A stretch of DNA of 64,000 nucleotides, taken from positions 30,429 to 94,428 of the forward strand of contig NZ_LFME01000019.1 in assembly GCF_001043115.1 (NCBI RefSeq). Direction: 5' to 3'. The first letter of the stretch is position 1; the number at the start of each line of letters is the position of its first letter. Origin of the DNA: Xanthomonas sp. NCPPB 1128. Its GTDB lineage: Bacteria > Pseudomonadota > Gammaproteobacteria > Xanthomonadales > Xanthomonadaceae. This document shows positions 1-8,912 of the stretch, piece after piece. A model generated the notes under the pieces. That model saw nothing but the letters and a program-made list of their open reading frames with translations, did no database searches and was not told where the DNA came from. Both the position numbers and the translations under genes were made by a program.

Positions 1-1806
1 TTCGGCGTAGATCGGCAGGATCAGCTTGCGGCGACCGACGCGGGCGATGAACTCGCCGGCGGCCGGACGCGCGTCCACGTAGCCGCTGCGGATCGCCAGC
101 GGGTACCAGCGCATGGCGATCTCGCCGTTGGCGGTACCGGTGAAGTGGTAGGCGTCGTCGAGCTGCTTGAGCTGCGCCGGCGTCAGCTTCTCGCCCAGGC
201 CGCTGAGGAAGCGCGTCCATTCCTGGGTGCTCCAGGCATCGGTCACCTGCTTGCCCGGCAGCGTGCCGCTGCCGGTCCAGGCGATGCGCGCGGTATCGAC
301 CATGGCGAAGTTGCGCGAGCGCGCCTTCTGCGCGAACGCCGGAATGCCCGGCTCGTCCAGCCACGCGTGCAGTTCCTGCGCGGTCACCGCATTCGGCTTC
401 TTGGCCAGAAGATGCGTCTTGAGATACGCGACGAACTGATCGGTGTTGGCGCTCTGGAAGGCGTGGTCGTCGAACCAGCCGCGCAGGAACGGATCGAAGG
501 TGTCGCGGCCGAAGCGCTGCTCCAGGAACTGCAGGAACCACGCGCCCTTGACGTAGGCGACCTGGCTCAGCGCCTCGTCCGGATCGCGCTCGGTCAGCGC
601 CGGCAGCGCCAGCGCCTGGTCGGCCGGGCTCATGCCCTTCAGTTCGGCCAGCAGATCGGTCTGGTCGATCTCGCGCTCCATCTCCGCCGCTTCGGGGCCG
701 TACAGCGCCTCGGTGATGCGTGCCTGCACGTAGGTGGTGAAACCTTCGTTGAGCCAGATGTCCTTCCAGCTGGCGTTGGTCACCAGGTTGCCGGACCAGC
801 TATGCGCCAGCTCGTGCGCGATCAGCGACACCAGCGACTTGTCGCCGACGATCACCGTCGGCGTGGCGAAGGTCAGGCGCGGATTCTCCATGCCGCCGAA
901 CGGGAACGACGGCGGCAGCACCAGCATGTCGTAGCGGCCCCAGCGGTACGGACCGTACAGCGTCTCCGCGGCCACGATCATCTTCTCGGTGTCCTCGAAC
1001 TCCTTGGCCGCCTTGTCGACCATCGCCGGCTCGGCCCACACGCCCGAGCGCGCCGAGATCGGCTTGAACACCAGGTCGCCGGCAGCGATCGCCAGCAGGT
1101 AGGACGGGATCGGCTGCGGCATCTTGAAGCGGTAGTCGCCGTTGCGCACCGCCTTGGGATCGTTGTCGGCGCTCATCAGCACCATCACGTCCGGGCGCGA
1201 GACCACGTGCGCGCTGTAGGTGAAGCGCACGCTCGGCGTGTCCTGCAGCGGCACCCACGAACGCGCGTGGATCGCCTGCGACTGGCTGAACATGAAGGGC
1301 AGCTTCTTGCCCTCGGTCATCGACGGCTCCAGCCACTGCAGGCCCGAGGCGGTCGGCGCGGTGTGGTAGGTGATGCTGATCTTCTGCGGCTGCGTCGGCG
1401 CCTCGATGGTCAGCTTGCTGCCGTAGATCTTGTCCGCGGGCGCCAGCGCGTACTGCAGCGGCGCCTGCTGGCCCTTGCCGTCGTCGGCCTGCACCTTCTC
1501 GATGGTCAGGTCGCGCGTGTCCAGCACCAGTTGCTTGGCGCTCTTGTCCTTCCAGTCCAGCGTGTAGGTGGCGGTACCGCCGATCTGCTTGCTGTCGAAA
1601 TCCAGCTTCAGATCCAGCGCCAGATCCTTGATCACGACCTTGGACGGCTCGGCGTAGGAGGTCTCGTCGTGGCTGCGGTCGGCCGGCTTGGCCGCGGCGG
1701 GTGCCGGCTTGGCGGCAGGTGCGGCCGCATCGGGCGCGGACGCTTCACGGGAACACCCGGACGCGACCATCGCGGCCAGGGACAACAACAGGAACGGGGA
1801 ACGCAT
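1..1806 (-). CDS. M1-family zinc aminopeptidase lipoprotein (3' end outside window)
   Basis: Zinc metallopeptidase predicted to release N-terminal amino acids from peptides in the periplasm. The start at 1806 gives a short hydrophobic signal followed by a lipobox (VASGC, lipidated Cys18), so it is probably a lipoprotein, and then an Ala/Pro linker. The exopeptidase motif GGMENP lies near residue 305, and the zinc site HELAH (residues 331-335) is followed by the NEGFTTY segment with the third ligand. A helical C-terminal part with the LHAWLDEPGIP segment resembles leukotriene-A4-hydrolase-like M1 enzymes rather than E. coli PepN. About 602 residues are visible and the stop lies beyond the left edge. 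Long plus-strand reading frames over this gene are shadows. Confidence 0.93.
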   Translation of the reverse strand, partial: MRSPFLLLSLAAMVASGCSREASAPDAAAPAAKPAPAAAKPADRSHDETSYAEPSKVVIKDLALDLKLDFDSKQIGGTATYTLDWKDKSAKQLVLDTRDLTIEKVQADDGKGQQAPLQYALAPADKIYGSKLTIEAPTQPQKISITYHTAPTASGLQWLEPSMTEGKKLPFMFSQSQAIHARSWVPLQDTPSVRFTYSAHVVSRPDVMVLMSADNDPKAVRNGDYRFKMPQPIPSYLLAIAAGDLVFKPISARSGVWAEPAMVDKAAKEFEDTEKMIVAAETLYGPYRWGRYDMLVLPPSFPFGGMENPRLTFATPTVIVGDKSLVSLIAHELAHSWSGNLVTNASWKDIWLNEGFTTYVQARITEALYGPEAAEMEREIDQTDLLAELKGMSPADQALALPALTERDPDEALSQVAYVKGAWFLQFLEQRFGRDTFDPFLRGWFDDHAFQSANTDQFVAYLKTHLLAKKPNAVTAQELHAWLDEPGIPAFAQKARSRNFAMVDTARIAWTGSGTLPGKQVTDAWSTQEWTRFLSGLGEKLTPAQLKQLDDAYHFTGTANGEIAMRWYPLAIRSGYVDARPAAGEFIARVGRRKLILPIYAE

Positions 1807-1852
1807 GGCAGACAGCACCGGTTCGGGGAAACCGGAAGTTTACCGGAAGGCG

Positions 1853-2018
1853 GGGATTGGGGATTCGGGAGTGGGGATTCGCAACGGCAACGCGGCGCGC
1901 GCACTTTTACGAATCCCGAATCTCCAATCGAAGCGGGGATTGGGGATTGGGGATTCGCAGCAGCGAACAGCCGGCGCGCTTCCGAATCCCGAATCTTCAA
2001 TCTCCAATCCCTGCTCCA
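1853..2018. repeat. GGGATTSGGGATT-type short repeats
   Basis: Upstream of the aminopeptidase start lies a run of degenerate copies of a short G-rich motif (GGGATTGGGGATTCG and its complement CGAATCCCCAATC). Other copies occur within 2235-2552, next to hslU (8811-8828), before hslV (about 8880-8912) and after the DUF481 gene (24918-24943). The copies sit at gene borders and code for nothing recognisable. They look like a dispersed Xanthomonas intergenic repeat. Confidence 0.75.
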
Positions 2019-2019
2019 C

Positions 2020-2135
2020 TCAGATCTTGTAGCCGAGTGGATCGCCACGATGCCGCCGGCAAGGTTCTTGTAGTGGCTGCGGGCGAAGCCGGCTTCTTCC
2101 ATCCTTGCCTTCGCGTCCTGCGGCGGATACTTGCG
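2020..2135 (-). pseudogene. Decayed duplicate of the ubiE 3' end
   Basis: These 116 bases align with the last 120 bases of the intact ubiE (2553-2672) at about 89% identity by hand count, in the same orientation. The translated remnant keeps the UbiE tail ([26 protein letters not shown]). It has lost one codon-sized triplet, and a single base near the end shifts the frame across the old stop at 2020-2022. No start codon or upstream part of the gene is present. It lies just downstream of ubiE and is separated from it by three tandem repeat units. It is not expected to make a protein. Confidence 0.85.
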
Positions 2136-2552
2136 CCGGCACCGCCGGACCGCGCGTCGGGACTGAAGTCCCTCCCACAAGGACTACCCAGCGTGCGCGA
2201 TCGGTCAGCAACCGATCGCCCGCTCTTGCGATTCCCCAATCCCGATTCCCGAATACCGGCCTCCTGCGGCCGATGCTTGCACCAGCACCGCCGGACCGCG
2301 CGTCGGGACTGAAGTCCCTCCCACAAGGACAGCCCAGCACCGCGATCGGTCAGCAACCGATCGCCCGCTCTTGCGATTCCCGAATCCCGATTCCCGAATC
2401 CCGGCTTTCTGTGGCAGATGCTTGCACCGGCACCGCCGGACCCCGCGTCGGGACTGAAGTCCCTCCCACAAAGACGGCACAGGCCCCGCGATCGGTCAGC
2501 ACCGATCGCCTGCTCTTACGATTCCCGAATCCCGATTCCCCAATCCCGGCTT
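2131..2552. repeat. Three tandem ~146-bp units between the ubiE remnant and ubiE
   Basis: Three imperfect direct repeats begin at about 2131, 2277 and 2422 (periods 146 and 145). Each contains GCGTCGGGACTGAAGTCCC, then a CGATCGGTCAGCA segment, then GATTCCCGAATCCCGATTCC-like motifs. The joint before unit 2 reads CCTGCGGCCGATGCTTGC, which nearly matches a segment inside the ubiE 3' end, so the array probably grew by recombination at ubiE-derived sequence. No gene is supported here. Confidence 0.8.
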
Positions 2553-3314
2553 CTAAATCTTATAGCCCGAATGGATCGCCACGATCCCGCCGGTGAGATT
2601 CTTGTAGTGGCTGCGGGCGAAGCCGGCTGCTTCCATCATCGCCTTCAGCGCGTCCTGCGGCGGATGCTTGCGGATGCTCTCGGCCAGGTACTGGTAGCTG
2701 TCGGCGTCCTTGGCGAACAGTTGGCCCAGGCGCGGCAGCACCTTGAACGAATGGAAGTCGTACAGCGGCTTGAACCAGTCGGCGGTGACTTCGGAGAACT
2801 CCAGCACCCGCGCCTGGCCGCCGACCTTGAGCACGCGGTACATCTCGCGCAGCGCGGCGTCCTTGTCGGTGACGTTGCGCAGGCCGAAGGCGATGGTCAC
2901 CAGGTCGAAGCTCTGGTCCGGGAACGGCAGCGCCTCGGCGTTGCATTGCACGTAGTCCAGGCCCGCGACCAGGCCGCGGTTGGTGAGGCGGTCGCGGCCC
3001 ACTGAGAGCATGCCGGCGTTGATGTCGCCCAGCACGATCTCGCCGTCGGCGCCGACCCGGTCCTTCAGCAGCGCGGCGATGTCGCCGGTGCCGCCGGCCA
3101 GGTCGAGCACGCGGTCGCCCGGCTTGACCTGCGCGGTGGCGACGAAATAGCGCTTCCAGACCCGATGGATGCCCATGCTCATCAGGTCGTTCATCAGGTC
3201 GTAGTTGCCGGCGACCGAGGTGAAGACCTCGCCGACCAGCTTCTGCTTGTCCTTGGCGGCGACGTCGCGGAAGCCGAAATGGGTGGTGCCGGTCTTGTAG
3301 GGGGATTCGCTCAT
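2553..3314 (-). CDS. ubiE: Ubiquinone/menaquinone C-methyltransferase UbiE
   Basis: SAM-dependent C-methyltransferase of ubiquinone (and menaquinone, where made) synthesis, acting on the benzoquinol or naphthoquinol ring. It is 253 residues, as usual for the family. The N-terminal FGF and [10 protein letters not shown] segments are UbiE signatures. SAM motif I ([10 protein letters not shown]) is at residues 69-78, followed by GDIN, the [11 protein letters not shown] segment and the FGLRNVTDK motif. The start at 3314 ([10 protein letters not shown]) is preferred because the reading frame farther upstream runs into the spacer to the divergent deaminase gene. A decayed copy of its 3' end lies downstream. 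Confidence 0.97.
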   Translation of the reverse strand: MSESPYKTGTTHFGFRDVAAKDKQKLVGEVFTSVAGNYDLMNDLMSMGIHRVWKRYFVATAQVKPGDRVLDLAGGTGDIAALLKDRVGADGEIVLGDINAGMLSVGRDRLTNRGLVAGLDYVQCNAEALPFPDQSFDLVTIAFGLRNVTDKDAALREMYRVLKVGGQARVLEFSEVTADWFKPLYDFHSFKVLPRLGQLFAKDADSYQYLAESIRKHPPQDALKAMMEAAGFARSHYKNLTGGIVAIHSGYKI

Positions 3315-3426
3315 GCCGGGATTATCGCACTGCCGGCCGCTGCGTGCCGGTGAAGCGCGGCCCGGGATGACAGCCGCCGGCCGCCTGGGCCAGACTGCCG
3401 GCCATTCCCTTTCCCCCGGCCCTCCC

Positions 3427-3882
3427 ATGCTGACCACGCCCGACTACCGCGCCCTGCTCGACACCGCCATCGCCGAAGCCCGCCAGGGCCTGGCCGAGGG
3501 CGGCATCCCGATCGGCGCCGCCCTGTACCACCGCGACGGCCGCCTGCTCGGCTGCGGCCACAACCGCCGCGTGCAGGAAGGCGACCCGTCCGTGCACGGC
3601 GAGACCGACGCGTTCCGCAAGGCCGGACGCCAGCGCCGCTACAAGGACACCATCATGGTCACCACCCTGGCGCCGTGCTGGTACTGCAGCGGCCTGGTGC
3701 GGCAGTTCAACATCGGCACCGTGGTGGTCGGCGAATCGGTGACCTTCCAGGGCGGTATCGATTGGCTGCGCGAGAGCGGCGTGGAGGTCATCGACCTGCA
3801 CAGCCAGGAGTGCATCGACCTGCTCGGTGGCTTCATCGCCGCGCACCCGGACGTGTGGAACGAGGATATCGGCGAGGACTGA
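3427..3882 (+). CDS. Fungal-type cytosine/nucleoside deaminase
   Basis: Small zinc-dependent deaminase predicted to convert cytosine, or a related base, to uracil with release of ammonia (pyrimidine salvage). It is 151 residues. The zinc and catalytic motifs are HGE (residues 57-59) and PCWYC (83-87). The tail ends WNEDIGED, closely resembling the WFEDIGE end of yeast cytosine deaminase, and length and spacing also fit that type rather than bacterial CodA. The gene is divergent from ubiE across about 110 bp. The start at 3427 (MLTTPDY) was chosen over an upstream in-frame ATG that lies within the ubiE spacer. Substrate is inferred from similarity only. Confidence 0.85.
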   Translation: MLTTPDYRALLDTAIAEARQGLAEGGIPIGAALYHRDGRLLGCGHNRRVQEGDPSVHGETDAFRKAGRQRRYKDTIMVTTLAPCWYCSGLVRQFNIGTVVVGESVTFQGGIDWLRESGVEVIDLHSQECIDLLGGFIAAHPDVWNEDIGED

Positions 3883-4061
3883 ACCTCGCGTCGCCGCGCC
3901 GGTCCAGGCGCGGCGGCCCTGACGACGCGGTTCGGGCGACAGCGTTGCCCAGTTGCCCCCCCGTCACGCCCTGCCGGCACGCGTGCTGCCGGCACGACGG
4001 GTCATTGCCCCGGAATCACCCGAGCCGCCACGGCGCCCACGGCCGGTACCTGACACGCAAG

Positions 4062-4076
4062 TGTTATATTATTTCA
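4062..4076 (+). promoter_or_regulatory. Possible Zur-type operator in an AT-rich promoter region
   Basis: TGTTATATTATTTCA matches the gammaproteobacterial Zur-box pattern TGTTATANTATAACA at 12 of 14 defined positions. It lies 24 bp before the start of the next gene, in the only AT-rich stretch nearby (4060-4083), where a -10 element would be expected. This is a pattern match from memory only, with no zinc-related gene next to it. Confidence 0.3.
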
Positions 4077-4099
4077 ATATTCGACACCGACCGTCACGC

Positions 4100-5299
4100 A
4101 TGCCGCCCGCTGCTTCCGTTTCCGCTGCGCCCGCGTCCCTCACCCTGCCCGCCACCGCCTCGGCCAGCGCGCGCCTGGCCTCGATCGACTTGCTGCGCGG
4201 CACGGTGATGCTGCTGATGCTGCTCGACCACGTGCGCGAGACCTTTCACTACCATCACCCGGTGGGCGACCCGATGGACGTGGAGAACACCGCGCCGGCG
4301 CTGTTCGTCGCGCGCACGCTGGCGCACCTGTGCGCGCCGGTGTTCGTGTTCCTCACCGGGCTGTCGGCCTGGCTGTACGCGGCGCGGCAGGCCGACGGCC
4401 GCGCGGCGGCGGCCAGCTTCCTGCTCAAGCGCGGCCTGTTCCTGATCGTGCTGGAGCTGACCCTGGTCAACCTGGCCTGGAGCGGCGCCTTTCCGCCGCA
4501 GGCGCTGTACCTGCAGGTGATCTGGGCGATCGGCCTGAGCATGCTCGCCCTGGCCGCGCTGCTGTGGCTGCCGCGGCCGGCACTGGCCCTGCTGGGCGCG
4601 GCGCTGGTCGCCGGCCACCACCTGCTGGACGATGTGCAGGTGCAGGGCGACGGCCCGCTCGCGGCGGTCTGGGCGGTGCTGCACGACCGGCGCTGGCTGG
4701 AGCTGGGCGACCTGCGCCTGCGCACCTCCTACCCGGTGCTGCCGTGGATCGGGGTGATCGCGCTCGGCTACGCCGCCGGCCCCTGGTACGGCGCCGCCAC
4801 CGACCCGGCGCAACGCCAGCAGCGCCTGCTGGCCTGGGGGCTGGGCGCACTGGCTGCCTTCCATCTGCTGCGCTGGCACAACGGCTACGGCGACGCGCCC
4901 TGGCAGCTCCAGGACGATCTCGCGCATACCGCGATGAGCTTCTTCAACGTTACCAAGTACCCGCCGTCGCTGCAGTTCCTGCTGCTGACCCTGGGCGTGG
5001 GCCTGCTGTTGCTGCGCCTGTACGAACACCCCGCCGTGGCCCGCGCGCTGGCGCCGCTGGCGGCGATCGGCGCGGCGCCGATGTTCTTCTACCTGCTGCA
5101 CCTGTACGTACTGAAGCTCGCCTACCTGGCCACGCTGGCGCTGTGGGGCGCCAACCAGGGCGATCTGTTCGGCGTGGACAGCGTGGCCGCGCTGTGGGCG
5201 ATCGCCGCCTTGCTGGGCCTGGCCCTGTACTGGCCCACCGCCGCGTTCGCGCGGCTGAAGGCACGGCGCCGCGACCTGGCCTGGCTGCGCTACTTCTAG
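4100..5299 (+). CDS. DUF1624-like multi-pass membrane protein (possible acyltransferase)
   Basis: Integral inner-membrane protein of 399 residues with roughly ten hydrophobic segments. The opening SIDLLRGTVMLLMLLDHVRE (residues 28-47) is the hallmark of the DUF1624/HGSNAT-like transmembrane acyltransferase superfamily, in which a conserved Asp-His in the first helix is linked to acyl transfer. Downstream segments (VFVFLTGLSAWLYA, YPVLPWIGVIALGYAAGPWY) also fit. The start at 4100 follows an AT-rich region; an in-frame ATG at 3953 lies in low-complexity spacer and was not used. The substrate is unknown. The next gene follows after 74 bp in the same direction. Confidence 0.8.
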   Translation: MPPAASVSAAPASLTLPATASASARLASIDLLRGTVMLLMLLDHVRETFHYHHPVGDPMDVENTAPALFVARTLAHLCAPVFVFLTGLSAWLYAARQADGRAAAASFLLKRGLFLIVLELTLVNLAWSGAFPPQALYLQVIWAIGLSMLALAALLWLPRPALALLGAALVAGHHLLDDVQVQGDGPLAAVWAVLHDRRWLELGDLRLRTSYPVLPWIGVIALGYAAGPWYGAATDPAQRQQRLLAWGLGALAAFHLLRWHNGYGDAPWQLQDDLAHTAMSFFNVTKYPPSLQFLLLTLGVGLLLLRLYEHPAVARALAPLAAIGAAPMFFYLLHLYVLKLAYLATLALWGANQGDLFGVDSVAALWAIAALLGLALYWPTAAFARLKARRRDLAWLRYF

Positions 5300-5373
5300 G
5301 GCGCCGCGGTTCATCTGCATGCAATGCAGGCGTGGTCGACTGCCGGTTCCCTTGCCGCGCCTGGAGACCTGCG

Positions 5374-6738
5374 ATGTCCACCCGCCTGCCGCAGTTGCTG
5401 CTGATCGGCCTGACCCTTGCCGCCTGCGCCGGATGCGCGACCGCGGCGAGCAAGCGCGACGCCTGGGTGGTGCAGCAGATCCACGACTACAACCATCCCT
5501 ACGCCGCGCAGCGCGCCGAACTGGACACCAAGATGGCGACCATGGCCGGCAGCGCCTACGCCTTCTACCGCGGCACCGACCACATCTTCTATAAGGACAT
5601 GACCACCCTGCCGGACTCGCTGTGGACCTCGCCGCAGACCGGCTATACCTGGCTCGGCGGCGACACCCACATCGGCAACTTCGATGCGGCGCGCGACAGC
5701 AGCGGCAAGGCGGTGTTCAAGGTCGCCGACTTCGACGAAGGCCACCTCGGCCAGTACGTGTGGGACCTGCGCCGGCTGGCCGCGAGCATGGTCCTGGCCG
5801 GCCGCGACAACGGCCTGTCCGACAGCGACATCGGCGACGCCATCGACACCATGGTCGGCGCCTACCTGGACAAGATCGCCGATTTCCGCGGCAGCGACGC
5901 CGAAGCGAGCTTCCAGCTGAGCAAGCGCAACACCAGCGGCGCCGTGGCCAAGATCATCGACAGCGCCGACGGCAAGAGCCGCAGCAACCTGCTGTCCAAG
6001 TACACCGTGGTCAACGGCGGCAAGCGCCAGTTCCAGGACCTGGACAACCTGGTCGCGGTGGACGCCAGCACCACCTCGGCGGTGGCCGCGGCGATGAACG
6101 GCTACATCGGCTCGATCGCCGCGTCCAAGCGCTATGCGTCCAGCTACTACACCATCAAGGACGTGCGCCAGAAGCTGGGCTCGGGCACCGGCAGCCTCGG
6201 CCGCCTGCGCCTGTACGTGCTGATCGAAGGCCCGAGCACGTCGACCAGCGACGACGTGATCCTGGAATGGAAGCAGGAAGCGGCCAGCGTGGTCGCGGTG
6301 GCCGCGCCGTCGCAGATGCCGGCCTCCACCTACGACAACAACGAGGGCGCGCGGGTCGCGCGCACCGCCAAGGCGCAGACCATCGACGCCGACGTGCTGG
6401 TCGGCTACGCCAGCGTCAACGGCACCCCGTTCTACGTGCACGAGAAGTCGCCGTTCCAGCAGGACCTGGACCCGACTGCGCTGGACAGCGCCGGCAAGCT
6501 CGCCACCGCCGCCACCTACCTGGGCCAGGCCCTGGCCTCGGCGCACGCGCTGGCCGACCAGGACTACGACCCGAACGTGGTGCCCTATAGCATCGACAAG
6601 CAGATCGACCAGGCGGTCACCAGCAAGAGCGGCCTGAAATCGGAACTGCGCCAGTTCGCGTTCGACTACGCCGCGCAGGTGCAACTGGACTGGCAGTCGT
6701 TCGTGGCCGCGTACAAGGCGGGTACGCCGCTGTATTGA
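5374..6738 (+). CDS. DUF2252 family lipoprotein
   Basis: Protein of 454 residues of the DUF2252 family, which has a kinase-like fold. Family features include GDTHIGNF, the VADFDEGHLGQYVWDLRRLAAS segment (a catalytic-loop-like D-x-D region), HEKSP and a late AHALADQDYDP. The start at 5374 has GGAG ten bases upstream and gives a signal with Cys18 and Cys21 (LTLAACAGC), so it is probably a lipoprotein or at least exported. An 802-residue frame that opens inside the upstream gene is not real. No biochemical function can be assigned. Confidence 0.88.
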   Translation: MSTRLPQLLLIGLTLAACAGCATAASKRDAWVVQQIHDYNHPYAAQRAELDTKMATMAGSAYAFYRGTDHIFYKDMTTLPDSLWTSPQTGYTWLGGDTHIGNFDAARDSSGKAVFKVADFDEGHLGQYVWDLRRLAASMVLAGRDNGLSDSDIGDAIDTMVGAYLDKIADFRGSDAEASFQLSKRNTSGAVAKIIDSADGKSRSNLLSKYTVVNGGKRQFQDLDNLVAVDASTTSAVAAAMNGYIGSIAASKRYASSYYTIKDVRQKLGSGTGSLGRLRLYVLIEGPSTSTSDDVILEWKQEAASVVAVAAPSQMPASTYDNNEGARVARTAKAQTIDADVLVGYASVNGTPFYVHEKSPFQQDLDPTALDSAGKLATAATYLGQALASAHALADQDYDPNVVPYSIDKQIDQAVTSKSGLKSELRQFAFDYAAQVQLDWQSFVAAYKAGTPLY

Positions 6739-6820
6739 ACGCGGCGGGGGTGGCCGGGATCGCCCACGCCGTCTTGGCGCTGCGGGAAACATACCCCGGC
6801 CTGCGGCACGCTCTCCTGTC

Positions 6821-6899
6821 GGAGCGACTCGTCCCCATTTGTGGGATCAGTCGCGACGAGGCGTTACCGGCAAGTCCCGTCACGACGGAAGTCGCTCCT
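6821..6899. repeat. Imperfect inverted repeat related to the GGAGCG family
   Basis: GGAGCGACT at 6821 is mirrored by AGTCGC at 6849 and by GAAGTCGCTCC ending at 6899, around a CGAGGCGTTACCGGCAAG middle. It resembles the REP-like hairpins at 13220 and elsewhere, but with AGTCGC in place of the usual core. Confidence 0.6.
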
Positions 6900-6970
6900 T
6901 GTATCTGGACATGGAGCCCTGATGGCGTTATGTCTACGGTTCTTCTTTTCGTCCGGCACGCAAATCTCAA

Positions 6971-7163
6971 GCGAAAGCAAAGGCTTTCGCCCTTACGGGC
7001 GAGTTACTTTTCTTTGCTCGCGCAAAGAAAAGGTAACCAAAAGAAAGCGCGCCCTGCCTCGCGCCCTCCGCGCTAACGCGCTCCGGGTCCGCGTCCATCA
7101 CGGGGATCCGCGGAAGAAGGGGCATCCTGCCCCTGCCGCGGACGGCGCACATCCCTGTGCGCC
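6971..7163. repeat. Strongly structured dispersed intergenic element (series of hairpins)
   Basis: About 190 noncoding bases contain at least five consecutive dyads: GCGAAAGC/GCTTTCGC (6971-6990), GCCC/GGGC (6989-7000), a long dyad from GTTAC at 7003 to GTAAC at 7037 with TTTTCTTTG/CAAAGAAAA arms, a nested pair TCCGCGG/CCGCGGA (7107-7142) around GGGGCA/TGCCCC, and GGCGCACA/TGTGCGCC (7144-7163). From memory, similar AAAGAAAAGGTAACCAAAAG segments recur between genes in many Xanthomonadaceae, often mis-annotated as short proteins. Transcription and function are unknown. Confidence 0.75.
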
Positions 7164-7311
7164 GCCCTTCGGGTTTCTCCCCGCGATGGCCGCCGCTTCG
7201 GAAGGGAACCCAGTAAGTCAAAAGCAAGGGCAAGGACAAGAGCCAAAGCTAAGCGACCGCGACTCGCACAGGGACTCGTGGTGATCGCTGTCCGGGCGCG
7301 ATGTGGGAGGG

Positions 7312-7420
7312 ACCTGCGTCCCCTTTTGTGGGATCAGGCACGACGGCTTCCGAGGTCAGATCGTCCGCCTACTCAGCTCGTCGTGGTTGCATGACAGTTG
7401 ACTCCCACAAAGGGGAACGC
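7312..7420. repeat. TGTGGGAGGGAC repeat and flanking inverted pair
   Basis: A TGTGGGAGGGAC...GTCCC motif at 7312 is a variant of the repeat found at 2157-2480 and 25172. CCCCTTTTGTGGGA (about 7319-7334) is mirrored by TCCCACAAAGGGGA (about 7401-7415). The stretch lies downstream of hslU and contains no supported gene. Confidence 0.6.
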
Positions 7421-7445
7421 ATCGCGGGCGTGCGTCGACCCGGAA

Positions 7446-8813
7446 CTACAGGATGTACCGGCTCAGATCCGGATCCTGCACCAGCTCGCCCAGGTGCGCA
7501 TCGACGTAGGCCGCGTCCACGGTGACGCTTTGCCCGTCGCGGTCCGGGGCTTCGTAGCTCAGCGTGTCGAGCAGGCGCTCGAGCACGGTGTGCAGGCGCC
7601 GCGCACCGATGTTTTCCTGGCGCTCGTTGACCAGGAACGCGATCTCCGCCAGGCGCGCGATGGCGTCGTCGGTGAAGCGCAGGCTCACGCCTTCGGTCAG
7701 CAACAGCGCCTCGTACTGCTTGGTCAGCGCGGCCTTCGGTTCGGTGAGGATGCGGATGAAATCGTCCTTCGACAGCGCCGACAGCTCCACGCGGATCGGG
7801 AAGCGGCCCTGCAGCTCCGGGATCAGGTCGCTGGGCTTGGCCAGGTGGAATGCGCCGGACGCGATGAACAAGATGTGGTCGGTCTTGACCGTGCCGTACT
7901 TGGTGCTGACGTTGGAGCCTTCCACCAACGGCAGCAGATCGCGCTGCACGCCTTCGCGCGAGACATCGCCACCGGTGGCGCCGGCCTCGCTGCGCTTGGC
8001 CACCTTGTCGATCTCGTCGATGAACACGATGCCGTGCTGTTCGCAGGCCTCGATCGCCGCCGCGCGCACATCGTCCTCGTTGACCAGCTTGCCGGCCTCT
8101 TCCTCGATCAGCAGCGGGCGCGCGGCCTTGATGGTCAGCTTGCGCGACTGCGACTTGCCGCCGCCCAGGTTGGAGAACATCTGCCGCAGCTGCTGGCCCA
8201 TTTCCTCCATGCCCGGCGGGGTCATGATGTCCATGCTGACGTTGACCGCGACGTCCAGTTCGATCTCGCGCTCGTCCAGCTCGCCGGCGCGCAGCATGCG
8301 CCGGAACTTGCTGCGGGTGTCGTTGTCCTGCGCCGACGGCTCGTTGCGCGCGGCTTCGGGATCGAAGCCGATGCCGGCGCTGCGCCGCGGCAGCAGCGCA
8401 TCGAGGATGCGGTCCTCGGCGCGCTCTTCGGCCTGCGTGCGCACGCGGGTCTTGGCCTGCTCGCGGTACAGCTTGACCGCGGTATCCGCCAGGTCGCGCA
8501 CGATCTGCTCCACGTCCTTGCCGACGTAGCCGACCTCGGTGAAGCGGGTCGCTTCGACCTTGACGAAGGGCGCATTGGCCAGCGTCGCCAGGCGCCGCGC
8601 GATCTCGGTCTTGCCGACGCCGGTGGGGCCGATCATCAGGATGTTCTTCGGCATCACTTCGTTGCGCAGCGCGTCGGGCAACTGCATGCGCCGCCAGCGG
8701 TTGCGCAGCGCGATCGCCACCGCGCGCTTGGCCTCGTGCTGGCCGACGATGTGGCGGTCCAGCTCCTGCACGATCTCGCGCGGGGTCATGGTGGAGGTAT
8801 CGGGATTTGGCAT
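7446..8813 (-). CDS. hslU: ATP-dependent protease ATPase subunit HslU
   Basis: AAA+ unfoldase that feeds substrates into the HslV peptidase in the cytoplasm as part of heat-shock protein quality control. It is 455 residues. The N-terminus has [16 protein letters not shown], Walker A is GPTGVGKT (62-69), the pore motif is GYVG, Walker B is IVFIDEID, and the C-terminus ends LSRYIL, as needed for docking into HslV. The start at 8813 (MPNPDTSTM) is favoured; an in-frame ATG at 8789 is possible. It lies 99 bp downstream of hslV, and that spacer contains the short GGGATT repeat. Confidence 0.97.
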   Translation of the reverse strand: MPNPDTSTMTPREIVQELDRHIVGQHEAKRAVAIALRNRWRRMQLPDALRNEVMPKNILMIGPTGVGKTEIARRLATLANAPFVKVEATRFTEVGYVGKDVEQIVRDLADTAVKLYREQAKTRVRTQAEERAEDRILDALLPRRSAGIGFDPEAARNEPSAQDNDTRSKFRRMLRAGELDEREIELDVAVNVSMDIMTPPGMEEMGQQLRQMFSNLGGGKSQSRKLTIKAARPLLIEEEAGKLVNEDDVRAAAIEACEQHGIVFIDEIDKVAKRSEAGATGGDVSREGVQRDLLPLVEGSNVSTKYGTVKTDHILFIASGAFHLAKPSDLIPELQGRFPIRVELSALSKDDFIRILTEPKAALTKQYEALLLTEGVSLRFTDDAIARLAEIAFLVNERQENIGARRLHTVLERLLDTLSYEAPDRDGQSVTVDAAYVDAHLGELVQDPDLSRYIL

Positions 8814-8912
8814 TGGGGATTGGGGATTCGTAAGAGCGGAGGAGGAGAGATCGATGCGTGGCCGGATACCGGGAGGGAGTCGCTCAGCGAATCCCCACTC
8901 CCGACTCCCGAA

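Noticed and set aside
145..2073. 642-codon plus-strand open frame over the aminopeptidase gene
   Set aside because: It is antisense to a gene with clear M1 motifs. Its Arg/Gly/His-rich translation has no recognisable domain and is typical of shadows in high-GC DNA.
2131..2552. CRISPR-like array
   Set aside because: Only three units of ~146 bp with no short conserved repeat and unique spacers, and no cas genes. It is a plain tandem duplication.
4330..6738. 802-residue open frame that would fuse an Arg/Ala-rich region to the DUF2252 protein
   Set aside because: The first half overlaps the DUF1624-like membrane gene in another frame. The signal peptide and ribosome site place the true start at 5374.
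6735..7284. Short plus-strand proteins in the hairpin-rich spacer (113 and 147 codons)
   Set aside because: They read through perfect inverted repeats and a known type of intergenic repeat, have no ribosome sites and match no family.
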